Shown here in pieces: positions 1 through 12,109 of a stretch of DNA of 64,000 nt. The position numbers and the translations under genes are program-made. The first letter of the stretch is position 1; the number at the start of each line of letters is the position of its first letter. Origin of the DNA: Onchidella celtica (Eukaryota > Mollusca > Gastropoda > Systellommatophora > Onchidiidae); contig OZ007570.1 in assembly GCA_963931925.1 (NCBI GenBank), positions 34,298,084 to 34,362,083 on the forward strand. The letters are read 5' to 3'. Under the pieces are notes generated by a model. It did no database searches. It was not told the origin of the DNA and saw nothing but the letters and a program-made list of their open reading frames with translations.

Positions 1-2279
1 GACGACTATCTGTGTTCTGTTTTCTAAGAAAGACTTATTCCACTTCAAAGTACTGTTTCTAACTCCATAATGGTTTAATTTAGTCAATAGACTAGCATGG
101 TGCACTTTATCGAAGGCTTTACTGAAATCTAATAAGATGGTATCAGTCTGCTTGTTGTTATTCAAGTTATTAACAAAATCATTGCAAGTTGTGACCAGCT
201 GGGACTCACACGACCTGTGTTTTCTAAAACCATGCTGTACATGTGTTAAAACCGAGTGTCTCTCGAGATGCTTCATGATGCTGGTATGCAAGATATGCTC
301 TAACAGTTTACAGGATATTGATGTCAGGGAGACTGGTCTATAATTTTCAGGACTAGCTCTATTTCCTTTCTTAAAAATGGGTACTACATTTGCTTTTTTC
401 CAGTCTTCCGGTATTTTTCCTTGTTCAATTGAAGCTCTAAATAACAAAGTGTAAACGGGGGCAATTTCCTTGGCACAGAGTTTCAGTAATTTGGCGGGAA
501 TTCCATCAGGCCCTGTAGCTTTATTTTCGTTAAGGTTTTCCAAAAGTTTCAGTACTCCATTTTCTGTGACATATATTTCATCTATATCCGGCAGTTTGGC
601 ACCACTCAGCTTTCCCGAGAAGACACTCCCTGGGTCGGAAAAGACCTTACAAAATTGAGTATTTAAGATATTGGCTCTTTTTTGGGCATCTTGCTGTGGG
701 TGCCCTCTCTCATCGATCAGTGCGGCTACTCCTAAGTTTTCTTTATTTTTACTTTTCACATACCTCCAAAGTTTTTTACTGTTATCAGATGTATCACTTA
801 TCATCTCATGGATATAATTATTATGAGCTTTCCGGCATTCTTTCTGGGTCAATCTTTTAATTTCTAGATATTTGTTTTTCACTCGTTCGGAGTTGCACTG
901 TTTCATTTTTTTGAACCATTTATGTTTTTTTCGAACCAATCTTTTCGTTAAAGTATTTATCCAGGGTTGGTGAATTTTTGTTGGGACATTTTCCATGATC
1001 ATGTTCAGATTTAACTTGATACAGTCCCAGAGTTTGTTTGCGTCAGTTTTTGAAGATTGGTATTTCATGAAGAAACTGCCAAAAGTTGCTGCCTCCCTTT
1101 TCAAATTATTTTCGTCTGTCTGATTCCATAGGTAAATCTGTCGCCTAATAGGTCTTTTCTTAAAGGGTTTCAGTTCTGAATCAATCTGGACTATGTCATG
1201 GTCCCCTAGTCCAGGAAGAATTTTGATCTCTCTTGTAAGGTTAGGGAAATTAGTAAAAAATAGGTCTAACAGTGCATCTCCTCGAGTGGTCTCTTTTACT
1301 GCTTGCTCTAGGCCTATATCCGCAGTACTGTCTAAAAATAGGCCATTTATTTCTCTTAAGTTTTGGCAACTCTTCACATTTCCTTCTTCCCAGTTTATAT
1401 CAGGTAAGTTGAAATCTCCTCCTATCCAGATGGTAGCCTTTTTGTTCTTTTGGTAGGCACTGAGAAGTTCATTACAAATGTTCTTACTAGTTTCCAAGTC
1501 ACTACTAGGAGGTCGATGGACTGCACCCACAACCAGAGGAGGTTTACCCTTCACACTAATCTTACAGAAAACAGTTTCTCCTGCTTCCTCACTAGGTATT
1601 TTTTCACTAAGTTCTTCTTCACTGCTATCAAGACCCCACCTCCCCTTCTCTTCTTCCTATCATTTCTGTAGATTTCATAATCATCGTTAATCGAAATTTC
1701 ACTGGTTTTTATATTTTCGTTTAGCCATGTTTCTGTTCCGATGATTACATCAGGTTTAGTTTCGTTCAGAAGTAAGCTCAGTTCTTCTTTCTTATTCCAA
1801 ATGCTTTGAAAATTTATAACCTGGGTTCTGAACGTAGTTTTCTCTTTGGCTGGCTCTTTTTTCTTGGATTTGGGGTGTGGGGTTGACGAACATTTTGGAT
1901 CAAAGATTGGTATTTTTGTGTTACTTTTATTAGTATTTAAATGTTGTAAGATATCAAAACTATTGTGGGATCTTGATCTACTACGGTCTAAGTTTAATTG
2001 AAAATCAGTGAATAAGCTGGAACTAAAATTTGGCATGCCACACTGGATACATTCCCATGCGGCACTGCTATTGCCTAGTGTTTCATACATTACTGAGTTT
2101 ATTCCCATACAGTCGATGTGGTACCAGCGGTCACAACTATCACATGCGATGGCCCTCGTTTTCCAGGTACATTTTTTAAGGCAAACGGGGCAAGGGGGGA
2201 ATCTGGTCTGGGGTCCAGGGTTGAGCTCCACGACACCCGATAATGACAGTAGTAAGAACAATACCAGAGAGATGTTCAT
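1..2279 (-). pseudogene. CR1-like ORF: 2A-like leader, PHD finger, EEP endonuclease, RT (frameshifted)
   Basis: The longest open frame is 1551-2612 (353 aa), but the likely start is the internal Met at 2279, which opens a hydrophobic signal-like segment (MNISLVLFLLLSLSG) running straight into VVELNPGP at 2211-2234. A C4HC3 PHD finger follows (CPVC, CDSC, WYHIDC, WECIQC). The endonuclease begins about 1810 with TETWL at about 1728-1742. The open frame is lost by a 1-nt shift near 1615, and the EEP continues in another frame, with a GDFNLPD catalytic motif near 1401-1421 and GDHDIV near 1190-1210. RT follows down to base 1. The protein would nick target DNA and reverse-transcribe the element RNA; the PHD finger may bind chromatin (inference). 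As sequenced it is broken by at least the one frameshift. Confidence 0.8.
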
Positions 2280-2640
2280 TTTATTTGAAGAACTATTTAG
2301 CCTAAATTTCGAACTGGTTCTAGATCTAAATCTATATCTACTTTTCTGTCCGAGGACAGACCAGTTGTTTATTACTGAGGTCCTGGATTTAGGCGAGTTG
2401 ACAACACTAAGTTTCCAGTTGTTATAATTAGCCTCATGTCCAGATCTAGATCTAATATCCCATCTACATCCAAGTGGATACAGTTCTGGTCTAGATCTAT
2501 ATACTAAAACGGTGAACAATAAACTTATCAACATTAAGAGGAGAGATCTCACTGTCTCATTCTTGATAGTGACACGAGACGTGGACTTACCACCGGCACA
2601 AGCGGTCGCCATATTGGAAATTTTTCAGTCCACCCTTACC
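1..2640 (-). mobile_element. CR1-like non-LTR retrotransposon, 5' portion, cut by window edge
   Basis: Read on the minus strand, this stretch encodes in order a hydrophobic leader with a 2A-like motif, a PHD-type zinc finger, an apurinic-like endonuclease (EEP) and the start of a reverse transcriptase. The reverse transcriptase runs off the left edge, so the 3' end of the element is missing. The RT finger motif around GPDGIP lies near 481-533 and the motif A region (FSKAFD) near 100-137. The EEP-RT order and the ATGPDGIP and SKAFD wording are typical of the CR1/Jockey group. The upstream 5' boundary is not sharply defined; coding similarity starts at 2279 and the open frame at 2612. Confidence 0.85.
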
Positions 2641-3659
2641 TTCCAGTTATAATCACAATTTGTGCGACTGGAGGATGAGTAATCGCTAGGCCATCCTTAT
2701 TTCCATTGCTTTTCTCCTTCTTCGATTCACTTTTTCCAGCATATTCAGTATTCCTCACTGATTTCGGACATTGACGAGTTGGCAAGATCTTTGGGGTCCA
2801 TGGCAGATTTCATCAGGATCATTTAGACAATCACGTGGTATTTTAGTCAGATGAGACCAGCTTTAACACAATCGGGGTACATGGAGCTTGAAAATGGACG
2901 TGTCACACACCACGCAAACGAGATTTATTTCTCTGAAAGGTAACCCCTTGAGCCAAATACAGAGTGATGCAATTGTAATGGATTGCATCATAATTATTCT
3001 TTATTTAAGGATGATACCAACTAATGTGGGCATGTGAAAAATGATACAGTCGACGCTGTTTATTGCGCCACACCCCTTTTACAGCTGGAGGAAATTGAAA
3101 AATGGGGGTAATCCTGTACACTTCAAACACTTAAGCTCCTGTTAAAAAAATCCATATGATTTTCGTAATCAGCCGCCGAAAGATAGTTGAGATTGGCTGG
3201 TTTTGTCTCCTATACATTTAGGGTGTTGACCAGTGTAATTAGTTTTGATCAGTTTTTTCGTTGTTTTTTTTTTTTTTTGGTAAGAAAACAAATTAAATGG
3301 GGTTTACTTTTTAGTGGCGCGATGCCGAATTGGATACTTGAGAAAACCATGTGACTTGGCAGTCGTTAGCCAAAAATAACTATGCACAATCAACTTGTGT
3401 GCGAAGTATAAAACAAGAATTAATGTTGACTCTGAAATGGAATCCACCTACCAGGCTCTAAATCCACATGCTGTTATAATGTAGCCTTTGATTTTAGTAG
3501 TAGAGCAACAAGAAACAAACAAACGAAAGTTTCGGAGCCCCTCGGTCATTTTTGTTTAAATTCTTAGTTTTATTTATGTTGTAAATTCCTTAATTGGCGC
3601 ACATTTACGTACATCTATTTCTCATTGTGTTTGTAAATGTGGTGTTTGGTAGGGTTGAG
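2641..3659. other. No gene seen; AT-rich non-coding
   Basis: No coding similarity was recognised. There is a T-run near 3266. The first part may still belong to the 5' untranslated region of the CR1-like element. Confidence 0.4.
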
Positions 3660-3960
3660 TTTTTTCTTCAATTTCTCCCTGGCCGCCGGCCTTGTTAGGC
3701 CTGCCCTTCTCGACTTCCAACTGCCAGGGTATCTTTAACGTTGGCAAGTGCACACGGGCCATTTGAGAATTTCCTCATTACCGGAGGAGACTAGATGCTC
3801 GACCGACCCTACCTACCATAATGGTCAGGGACAGGAAATTCCCCCAAATTTCCAACAGCCCTGCGCCGACGCAGTTGGCCCTTTTCTAAACCGCTGCCGG
3901 CTTCAACTACGGTTACCGGCTTCGCCGAGGTCACGAGAAGAAACGGACCTTTTCCACTGT
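3660..3960. repeat. Interspersed SINE-like repeat, copy 1
   Basis: This segment resembles 32645-32885 in the same orientation. Both share a GGCCTTGT..GGCCTGC start, TTCCAACTG, GTATCTTT, GTGCACACGGGCC, ATGCTCGACC or its close variant, CCTACCTACCA and a GTCAGG..AAAT block. The second copy ends in a GGGATTCAAACCCGG block that looks like the reverse complement of a tRNA B box, which suggests a tRNA-derived SINE. This copy lacks a clear B box. Confidence 0.5.
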
Positions 3961-5065
3961 AAGTCGTGACCAATGAGAAATCTTTTAATATAGTATCGTT
4001 TGCGCCATAGCTATCGTTATCTCTTGGCAGTTGTTGTGCCCTGTTGCGAAATAGCTTGGTATTGAATTTTCACTCCCGTCTGTACCCCAACACTATTGTG
4101 GGAACAAGGGGCGATGTCCATGTAAAAAACACTTTAATAGTGCTAGGAAAGTACTGAAAAAATATACCAGTCGACTGATCAAATTACGTAGTTATCAAAG
4201 GATGAGCCATAACAGGTGGTGGATCGCTAATAGGACTGTGTACGAGATCTTGATGGGGCACAACGATAAAACGTGATGGGGAGGGTATTTGCTGAGGGAG
4301 TGAACAGATACGGGAAAACTGGACGTTACTTTAGGACCAAGATAAATTGAGAAAGAACAACACCGCAAGCTCGACGTCTATGGGACCTTCTTCGTGCAAT
4401 TGCATCTAAAGAAAAGAAAACCGCAGAATGATGTGTACGTATTATACATCTCATTGACTCTTCCGCGGAATTTTACGGTTGGACCCCATTTAAATTTGAG
4501 ATAAACGAATTCCGCATATGACTTTCTAAATCATACACAAGTTTATTGTGGATAGAGCTAGACTACACAATATACTTATTAATGCAACTCGGCATCTGTG
4601 ACAATCTTTCCTTTTTGTGTGGATTTTTTTTTTTTTTTTGCCGTTCGAAGGATCGAATGTCACTAGTAAATCAATGAATAAATAAACATTAACTTCCCCC
4701 TTTTGGTCTTATAAAAGGGCAACTCGCAATACAATCAGAGCATCAATGTTTACTTAATTATCATTTCCTCGAATACAGGATTTATTTCTTAAAAAAAAAA
4801 CAACAACAACACTTTTTTAGATTTAAAGAAGATGTAAGCCTACTGAATTCTTACGAAACTTTACCAGGTTAGATTGTGATAGCGTTTGGTAGCCCAGATC
4901 CTGAAACCGTGATACCAATTGTAATTGTATCATATCATGCAAATCAATCGCTTATCACCTCTGAATGATTATCGCGCTTTACTTTGGGCTAGGCGTTTCA
5001 TGGAATTTACTACTGTTTGAGTATTGGAAAAATTTTCACATATGATAAAAGGTTTGAACTCTTAC
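3961..5065. other. No gene seen; probable lectin intron or 3' flank
   Basis: This lies downstream of exon 3 of the minus-strand lectin gene. I looked for the next lectin exon (equivalent of the WIGL exon at 34267-34386) and found none. Simple T/A runs occur at 4627-4640 and 4790-4812. Confidence 0.4.
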
Positions 5066-8000
5066 TTTTGCGCTCCCGAACTTCTTCAATGAGAAACATG
5101 TTATCTACATTATATCGCGGTTCAGCCAGAGACCCACCCAATGCTTGACACAAAACCTGCGTTGAAAAAGTAATAAAATATAATTCTAACTGATACACAC
5201 ATAATATAACTGCTTGGTCTGAAACACTTTTTTTTCTTAGTGGTCATAAACACAAATACACCTGATCGTCTACTTTAAGCAAATGACATTTTACTCTTAG
5301 ATCTATGTTCCCTACTTCCGTCTGTGACAGGTTACGTAGCTTGTTACTGAACTTGGTATAGAATCTCAAGCATGCAAAGAAAATCATATTTCTATAATGT
5401 TGCCATGATTTTTATTCTACCACTTTGTAGTTTTTTCTGTAGTTTCATCGAATAAGTAAACATGATTTGACATAATAATTAAAACTGTCATTAGTCTTTT
5501 TGGTTTCTTCCTATTCTTTCACTGACAAGTTGTTTTTCCCTATTAAGACTTGCCAATACCAGACAGAGACAACATACCAATGCTTGAGCCCATTCCAGAT
5601 TTCCGTGCGAAAAGCGATAACACTTGTTTCGGAATTTAGTCCAGTTGGTCGGACACGAGCGAACTCTACCTGGAAGATTGGTAGGGAACATAATTGTACG
5701 TGTTTAAGGTTAATACTTATCACACATCTGTATTTTATTACATGTAGATGTGTGACAGACAAACAGACGGACAGACAGACAGACAGATGGGCAGAGAGAC
5801 AGAGAGAGGAGGTATACCCCCTTCTACTGAGTACAAGGATGCCTATCCCCCGGTAAAATAATGTTGCATTCAGCTACTGTCTGATCTAAGACATTTCTGA
5901 ATTAGTGAAATAATTGTGCTAAAATATATAGTAATTATATTAATTGTTGCCTACCAGGAAAATGGCGACACTCAGTTCTCCAAACTAGTTTATTTCAGAC
6001 TCCGTGCATTGCCTGGTTATGTAAACTTTAGGTAATGGCATTATCACATTATCTAATAATCATGACTTGGCACTCCCAGTTTATGTTTTCGTCTAGATTT
6101 GGCACTGCCAGGTTATGTTTTTTGGTCTAAACTTGACCCTGACAGATTATGGTTTGGTCTAGACTTGAAACTAACAAAGTATGTGATGCCTTAAACTTGG
6201 TATTATCTGTTTATCTGATGTCTACCTCCCCGAGGTCAGTCCTTGCCACCGGTGAGGGGGCTTTAGTAACACAACCAGAGGTGTGAAACCAATGTGACCG
6301 AGCCATCTCGCCGAGCATGAGCGAATTCTTCTCTAGCAAAATAAGCTGAAGACGGAGGTATACGGCCAGAGTAGGGCGCCTAACCTAGATACCACGCACC
6401 CTTTTCACTATTATGTCTAAGTCTGCAGTTAATTATCGCCATGGTGCTCGCCCTGTGAAGTCCCCCCAAGCAGCGGTGGTGCCGGGCCCCCTGCCCCCAA
6501 GGGGCCCACCCATGCTACTGGAGGTCCCTCTCGACTGTCGGGGAGAGCCGGGGGGCAGGAGAGTAAAATGCTACTGGCCAAACCATCAAGGAAAAGGACA
6601 ACCATCAGAGATCAAAGGAGCAATATTTTAAGATAATGCAGTGGAATGATGAAGGAGTCAACAGTAAGAAAGATGGATACAGCAAGAGGTTAGAGCTGGA
6701 AAACATCCTTTCTGAAGAGAAAGTAAGTATCTGCTGCATCCAAGAAACTCACCTCAGCAAAGACGTTGCTTTCAAGGTAAGAGGATACCATTGCTTTAGA
6801 AACGACTGGACAGGCGGAACGAGGAATTCTAACCTTGGTAGGAAACAACACCAGAGCAAGCCAAATTCAAGTGCTAATGGAAGGAGTAGAATATCATCTA
6901 TTACACATCAGGACAGATCAGACGGAATTCCACATCCTCAATTATTACTGCCCAAAACGACCGATCCATGTCCCTGGATACAATTCCCTTTAGAGATAGG
7001 CTAATAGCATGTGGAGACTTCAACAGCCACTCCCAAAGCTGGGGCTATGGCCACATGGACAAGAGAGGTGAGGAGGTTGAAACATGGCAGGCTGAGTTAG
7101 GACTGTTTCTCATAAATCAGCCCACAGACCCACCCACATTTTACTCAAGATGCTGGCATACCACCTCAACACCGGATATAGCCTTTTATACACCAGACCT
7201 GGTCTGGAAGATCAAAAGGACTGTGGGGAAACAACTTGGAGGAAGTGACCATCGCCCTGTTTTCATCATGGTGGAAAACGAGCTAATAAACAGCAGCAGC
7301 ACCCTTGCCAGATGGAACTACAAGAAGGCCAATTGGATTATGTTCAGACACAGAACAGGCGTCTTGCCACAAGTACAATTTCAACAGGGAAAAACATCAA
7401 CACTTTTGTGCAAGAGTTCAACTCAAGCTGCCAAGGAAACGATACCTCGTGGAGCACGAAAGAACTACAAACCATACTGGAACCAGGATCTTGACGAACT
7501 CCATCAAGCAGTAGAAAAGGCACGAATACAGGCTGAAAAACAACGCCGCCTGGTGTTACAGAAATACGGTTCCCTTGGAATACTGATCTGCATTATTTTA
7601 TAATCCGTGATAATTTAATACTGCACAAGAAACTGCCACCAAACTCCTGACAGATGACACAGGAACAAGGAACACGTAATTTGTTTTAAACACAATACGG
7701 ACAGGAAAAGCTAGGAATATCATAATTAAACACCCAAAGTGGAAATGATAGGTCTCAGCTTCGCAAAGTACATCTTATATAGTAAACAAACTCACCGGAG
7801 TCATAAAAAGACCCATAGCCGTTCATAGGGATCGGTTTGCCTGAAATTTTACTGGTGCCTCCCTTTTGACCCTCAGAAGGTTCTTTTTGTTTAGATTTGG
7901 AGACTTGGGTGGGAGGAAGAATTGTTTTTTTTTTGTGAGTTTACTTTGTGTTACTAATTTCCTCATAATCAAATAATCAGTGATTACCCTTCGAATATGA

Positions 8001-9857
8001 ATTCTAGAATTACTACGCTTTTCAGATCGATCCCAATTCCAATTCGATTTAGTTCAGCATTCTATTGTACCTTGCTATTTTGGGTTTGTTGTTATTGTCT
8101 AACACCCCTCACCGAAAAGCATCTTTGTAGGGACTTACACTATATGAACTGGTCCATAATCAGTGATTAACAAAGACGAAGAAGACTTGACTACACCCAG
8201 AAGCTAGCTATAGCATAGCCTGTTTTCTTCAAAGCGGCGCCGCAGACAGCAAAATAGTGCGGGGGGGGGGGATAGGTTTAAAATCAAGGTTTGACCTGAT
8301 TTTACGTACCTATGCAGGTTTTTCACTATGCGGTCGTTTTCATCCCAATCGAAAGGTGAAGAGTAGAGTGAAAGAATTTGTGTGGATTTTTTGTTTGTTT
8401 GTTTGAGGTAATCTAAGAATAATTTACGTTACGCACAGCAAGAGCTATCAAAGAATAATAATTATTATAGTTTAGATCTAGATATAACTCTGATCAAAAT
8501 CAGTCGAACGTATTATCAATTCACTTGATAGGTCGCTCGAACCTAAATCGCAACGGCAGATAGCCACTTCTCCGAAATCGCTACACATTGTTGTGTCAAA
8601 GAGATGCCATTTAAGCACTCTCTACCATTTAATGTTAATGGGTCCTTTCCGAGAAACTTTATGAGATGGTAGAATAACAAAATCTCTGGCTATGAATATG
8701 ACAATGAAAACGTGCCGTTCAAATTATATTTAAAAAAATGGGTGAAAAATATGCGTTTATAAGTCTGTTAGTATGAATGAATAGTGTTTTCAGATTAGTT
8801 TGGCTTGTAAATTGCTGCATTCCTGTCCTGTTGACAAGAATAGTCCGCTCTTTAGATTTTTGCAGTGCCTAGCAAGCGTTTCATTGTTTTAGACGCTGCA
8901 TTTATGATGTAGCGATACGTACTATTATGAGGATCTTATTGGCTTAAATTCTGACTACCCTCTGCAGAGGGCCACGCTTGGCCCCTGTTAGCTGGTCAAT
9001 AAAAAAGACAACAACAAACTAACAAGATATCCCACAGTTCATACTGTTTGGATTTGCGTCAAAATTCGAAGGTCCCATCCTTTCGACCTATGGAAGGTTC
9101 ATTATTACATTTTGAAACTTAAAAAAAAAAACAGTAGAGAAGGATTTTTAAGAGGTTTTGCTTTATGTCTCTGATTTCCCCTCCGATCCTTTCTTTTTTT
9201 GTTTTTTTCACGCACATAATTATGAGCCAATGGCATCATCGCTTCCTGCCTGTCGACAAGATACTTTAAAAAAAAAAAAACAACTAAATCTCAGTGTAAT
9301 ATTCCCAAAAATTATTATGTCAATTTGTGTAACTCCATGAATGTGATGTGTAGATGACCCGACACAACAATCTCGGCACCAACTAAACTTTTTTGTGTAG
9401 ATTCCTCCCGGTCTTTTGCCATGCGCAGAACGGGCAATATCTAGCTTTAGAAAAAAAATGAATTAAAAACCGTATCTTTCTAGGCTTTCTGAGTTTTGCA
9501 ATGTACACTCGAGCCAAAAAGTTAAGCAACCTTCACTAACAAGATTTGTGAACTCTTGCCATTCAATTATTGACTTTTTTGTTTTTGTATAAAAGAAAAT
9601 TTTGTTTAAGTCATTAAGCCCCATTTTTGGGGTGGGTAAAATGAAATTGAATGTGATTTCAGACTTACATAACAATAAATTGATTCCAATGAACGTGTTT
9701 GAATTAATTGAAAAATAAAGTTGTCAGTTCTGAGCATAACCCAGGGTTGCTTAACTTTTTGGCTCGAGTGTAGTTATTATTTACATAGATACTCACCAGC
9801 AAGAATGAGACCACTCACAACCAGTACAATCACATTCAGCACTTTAGTCTGGATCAT
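5066..9857 (-). CDS. C-type lectin-like gene, exons 1-3 (partial)
   Basis: Three exons can be placed. Exon 1 (9857-9797, 61 bp) encodes a signal peptide, MIQTKVLNVIVLVVSGLILA, and ends in a GTGAGT donor. Exon 2 (5669-5578, 92 bp) follows a CAG acceptor and carries the start of a C-type lectin domain, with CPTNW, NKCYRF and WAQA. Exon 3 (5156-5066, 91 bp) carries LCQALGGSLAEP and ends at a GTAAGAG donor. Phases join cleanly (1, 0, 1). The product would be a secreted carbohydrate- or pattern-binding protein. The exons for the WIGL and EDC/C-terminal part of the fold are not found, so the gene is cut, or its 3' half lies left of the window or was lost near the CR1 insertion. Its paralogue lies at 25941-35404 in opposite orientation. 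Confidence 0.75.
5753..5815. repeat. (GACA)n/(GA)n microsatellite
   Basis: A short GACA/CAGA run sits about 85 bp upstream of lectin exon 2 (minus strand). It occupies the same place as the much longer tetranucleotide block 26704-27010 in the plus-strand paralogue. Confidence 0.8.
5985..6220. repeat. Degenerate tandem repeat in lectin intron 1
   Basis: Several loosely similar units contain CTTGGCACT or CTTGACCCT, CCAGGTTATG and GGTCTAGA. The reverse complement resembles 26480-26610 in intron 1 of the plus-strand lectin paralogue (units with CATCACATAA, CTGAC, AGGTCTAGAC). This supports the two genes sharing intron ancestry. Confidence 0.55.
6360..7603 (+). mobile_element. Non-LTR retrotransposon fragment with EEP endonuclease (frameshifted)
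   Basis: The plus strand encodes most of an AP-endonuclease-like domain. From 6636 it reads MQWNDEGVNSKK, then CCIQETHL near 6734-6757. A frame change occurs near 6820 and another near 6980. From 6968 the frame contains ACGDFNSHSQSWG near 7007-7045, TPDIAFY near 7170, and GGSDHRPVF near 7240-7263. These are the metal-binding and catalytic motifs of retrotransposon endonucleases of the I/Jockey group. No reverse transcriptase follows: similarity stops at about 7600. The piece at 6413-6631 could be leader or the end of a preceding ORF. It is a dead, truncated copy lying in intron 1 of the minus-strand lectin gene. Confidence 0.75.
7604..9503. other. No gene seen; intron sequence
   Basis: AT-rich, with a G-run near 8261-8271 and A-runs near 9121 and 9269. 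It lies within intron 1 of the minus-strand lectin gene. No coding or structured element was recognised. Confidence 0.4.
9506..9770. mobile_element. Mariner-type MITE, 265 bp
   Basis: The two ends are perfect 26-bp inverted repeats beginning CACTCGAGCCAAAAAGTTAA. They are flanked on each side by TA (9504-9505 and 9771-9772), the target duplication used by Tc1/mariner transposases. The interior has no transposase, so this is a non-autonomous miniature element. It sits in intron 1 of the minus-strand lectin gene, 26 bp beyond the end of exon 1. Confidence 0.85.
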
Positions 9858-9859
9858 TG

Positions 9860-10382
9860 TGTCCTGTCTACGGACAAACTATTAGAGATGAATTTTGCCA
9901 TTAATCTCAGAGATGATAAAAATAATGAGAATCAATCATGATTATGAACTACTTAAATATAGCATAAATTTGGGCTCAGGGATGCTTCTTAGTGCAATTC
10001 TTTTATTATTTTTTTTGGGGGGGGGGGGGGGGAATGTATAATTATTGCACAACTTATTTATTGTTTGTTTCTGAAGTCGAATTTTGCGACCCCCGCCCAC
10101 CCGTTTTTTTTTTTACATAAATTTAAATTAGTTCCAAGCACCGCGCGCTGTAGTTAAATTCTGTTTCTTTAAAACAATTTTGTTACATGTATGTCAGTCA
10201 GCCAACATGGCTGTGTTGATGGGGTGAAAGTTGCACATCACATTCCGTTTCAGCATTGAATACTTCATTATTTTTTTTTAATTAGAAAATCTTACATTCG
10301 GTATTTCACTGGAAAAGAGTAATAATTGTTTGAGGGACATACATAATATAATGAATTATAAGTAATGACCCCCCCCCCCCCA

Positions 10383-10427
<45 letters not shown>

Positions 10428-11384
10428 AAAAACAACAAAAAACAACAACAACACCAAAACAACAAAACTATCCAAATAAAAATAAAAAGGTCCAGTCATT
10501 ATTTAGAAAACTTAACTAGCATTCTAATTTCTAATATTACCTTTCGCCGACTCATGACATGAGTAACTTACCGCTAGTATATGGTCTGGCACAGACAAAA
10601 TAGTTATATATATATGCATCCAGGTAACACAAGGTCTGCACGACCTAAGTTCTCTCTGCCTTTAAAAAGAACCGGCTACGTCCTGAAAGAGTTGTCATTC
10701 ATTCATTGGCTAACATTTATCCAATCAGGCTGGACGACTTCAACTACCAAGTGCCATATCATGGAACACATCGATACTTTTTGCTAGGCGCATACTTCTT
10801 TTGCAACTCAAGGGGGGTTAACCTCCTATTTTTTCAGTATTTTTGGTCTGGTTTTTTTTTTAAATTTCTTTGAAGTGTAGCAATCTTTTTATTATTATTA
10901 TTATCATTATTATTGCCTGAAGGAGGTCCTCAATGACCGAAAGCTCGCCTTTATTTTCTGATTATTTTCATAATGCGGAATTTTGCAATATGATTTCTAT
11001 TTTAAGGGGGGGGGGGGGGGGGTTCATTTTGACTTCATTCAAAGCCCTGCTGCGACCCCTTAGATTTTCTGCTTTATTAAGAGATTTTGTAATTTAAATT
11101 TCTTGCCTTGAACAATGATACAGAATGTCAGTAAGTACTGATTTGGCAATTCATATTCCGTTTTGACTGTGGGAATCCAACATAAGAGTGAATAAGTATG
11201 GCAAGATATTTTTTATTTATTATAACAAAAGGATTTTTGCTCTCATACAAATGGAAAGTGGCATCGCCTTGACATTGTAAACAGCTGTTAACATGAAGTT
11301 ATAATCCATTTTGGCGACTTTATTGGGAACTACTGGTAACCACATGGACAGGGCGACTTGATATTTCATCGGGACACGATTGGA
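9860..11384. other. No gene seen; poly-G/poly-C runs and (CAA)n microsatellite
   Basis: Homopolymer G runs lie near 10016-10032 and 11006-11022. A C-run near 10370-10381 passes into a (CAA)n microsatellite at 10382-10460. The first part lies just upstream of lectin exon 1 (minus strand) and may hold its promoter, but no clear TATA or initiator could be fixed. Confidence 0.5.
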
Positions 11385-11733
11385 TACTTCCTTTTCATGA
11401 CTGTAACTTTAGGGCATTAAGCTGCAAGTCGTAATGTTGCAGTTTTATGTTACAACACCATTGTTGCCAACTCAATCATGGTTTATGCAATCAGCCTTTT
11501 TCAGGGTTGGTGTAGGAGGAAAAAAAAAAAGAATTCCGGGAAAAAAAACAACAACAGGGATTTCGTTTTTCCGAAAAGGAAATTTTTTAAACACTCCTAG
11601 TTTTATTTCCGTGGGATAATTGCACGGTAGCGACAAAAGTGATACTCTCTTTGTGCTAGTGTAAAAGGCGTTCCAGAAAGGAACAAGCCTTAATGGTAGG
11701 TTAGGCCTATACTGAATAGAATTGAAGACCTGT

Positions 11734-11764
<31 letters not shown>

Positions 11765-11841
11765 CTCTCTGTCTCTCTGTCTCATTCTCCCTCTCTCCCT
11801 CTTTCTCTCTCTCTCTCTCGTTCTCTCTCCCTCTCTTTCTC

Positions 11842-11889
<48 letters not shown>

Positions 11890-12060
11890 GAGGTTGTCTG
11901 AGATATAAAATTATCATCTTTTTTCAATAACTTGGCGTCTCTCAAATAGCAGGGTGTATCAGGACCTGTCTTCAAGGAAATGCAGCACAGTACGACATTC
12001 CATCAGAAATGAAGATTTATTGAAAACCACAGGGAACGACATGGGCAGACCGACTTTATC
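11385..12060. repeat. Dispersed duplicate, copy 1
   Basis: Two separate blocks resemble 13695-14290. They are CCTTTTCATGACTGTAACTT with the sequence after it through GTAGGAGG, and a later block around AAGGAAATGCA / TTCCATCAGA / ATGAAGAT. The two copies flank the DNA transposon at 12110-13670. Confidence 0.6.
11728..11895. repeat. (CT)n followed by (GA)n
   Basis: About 110 bp of CT-rich repeats are followed directly by about 50 bp of (GA)n. The two arms are reverse complements and could fold into a long hairpin. The apparent ORF across it is a repeat artefact. Confidence 0.9.
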
Positions 12061-12109
12061 TTTTCTAGGCTGATGACTGGAAAGTAGTAAGAGAGTGTCT
12101 ATGCATTTA

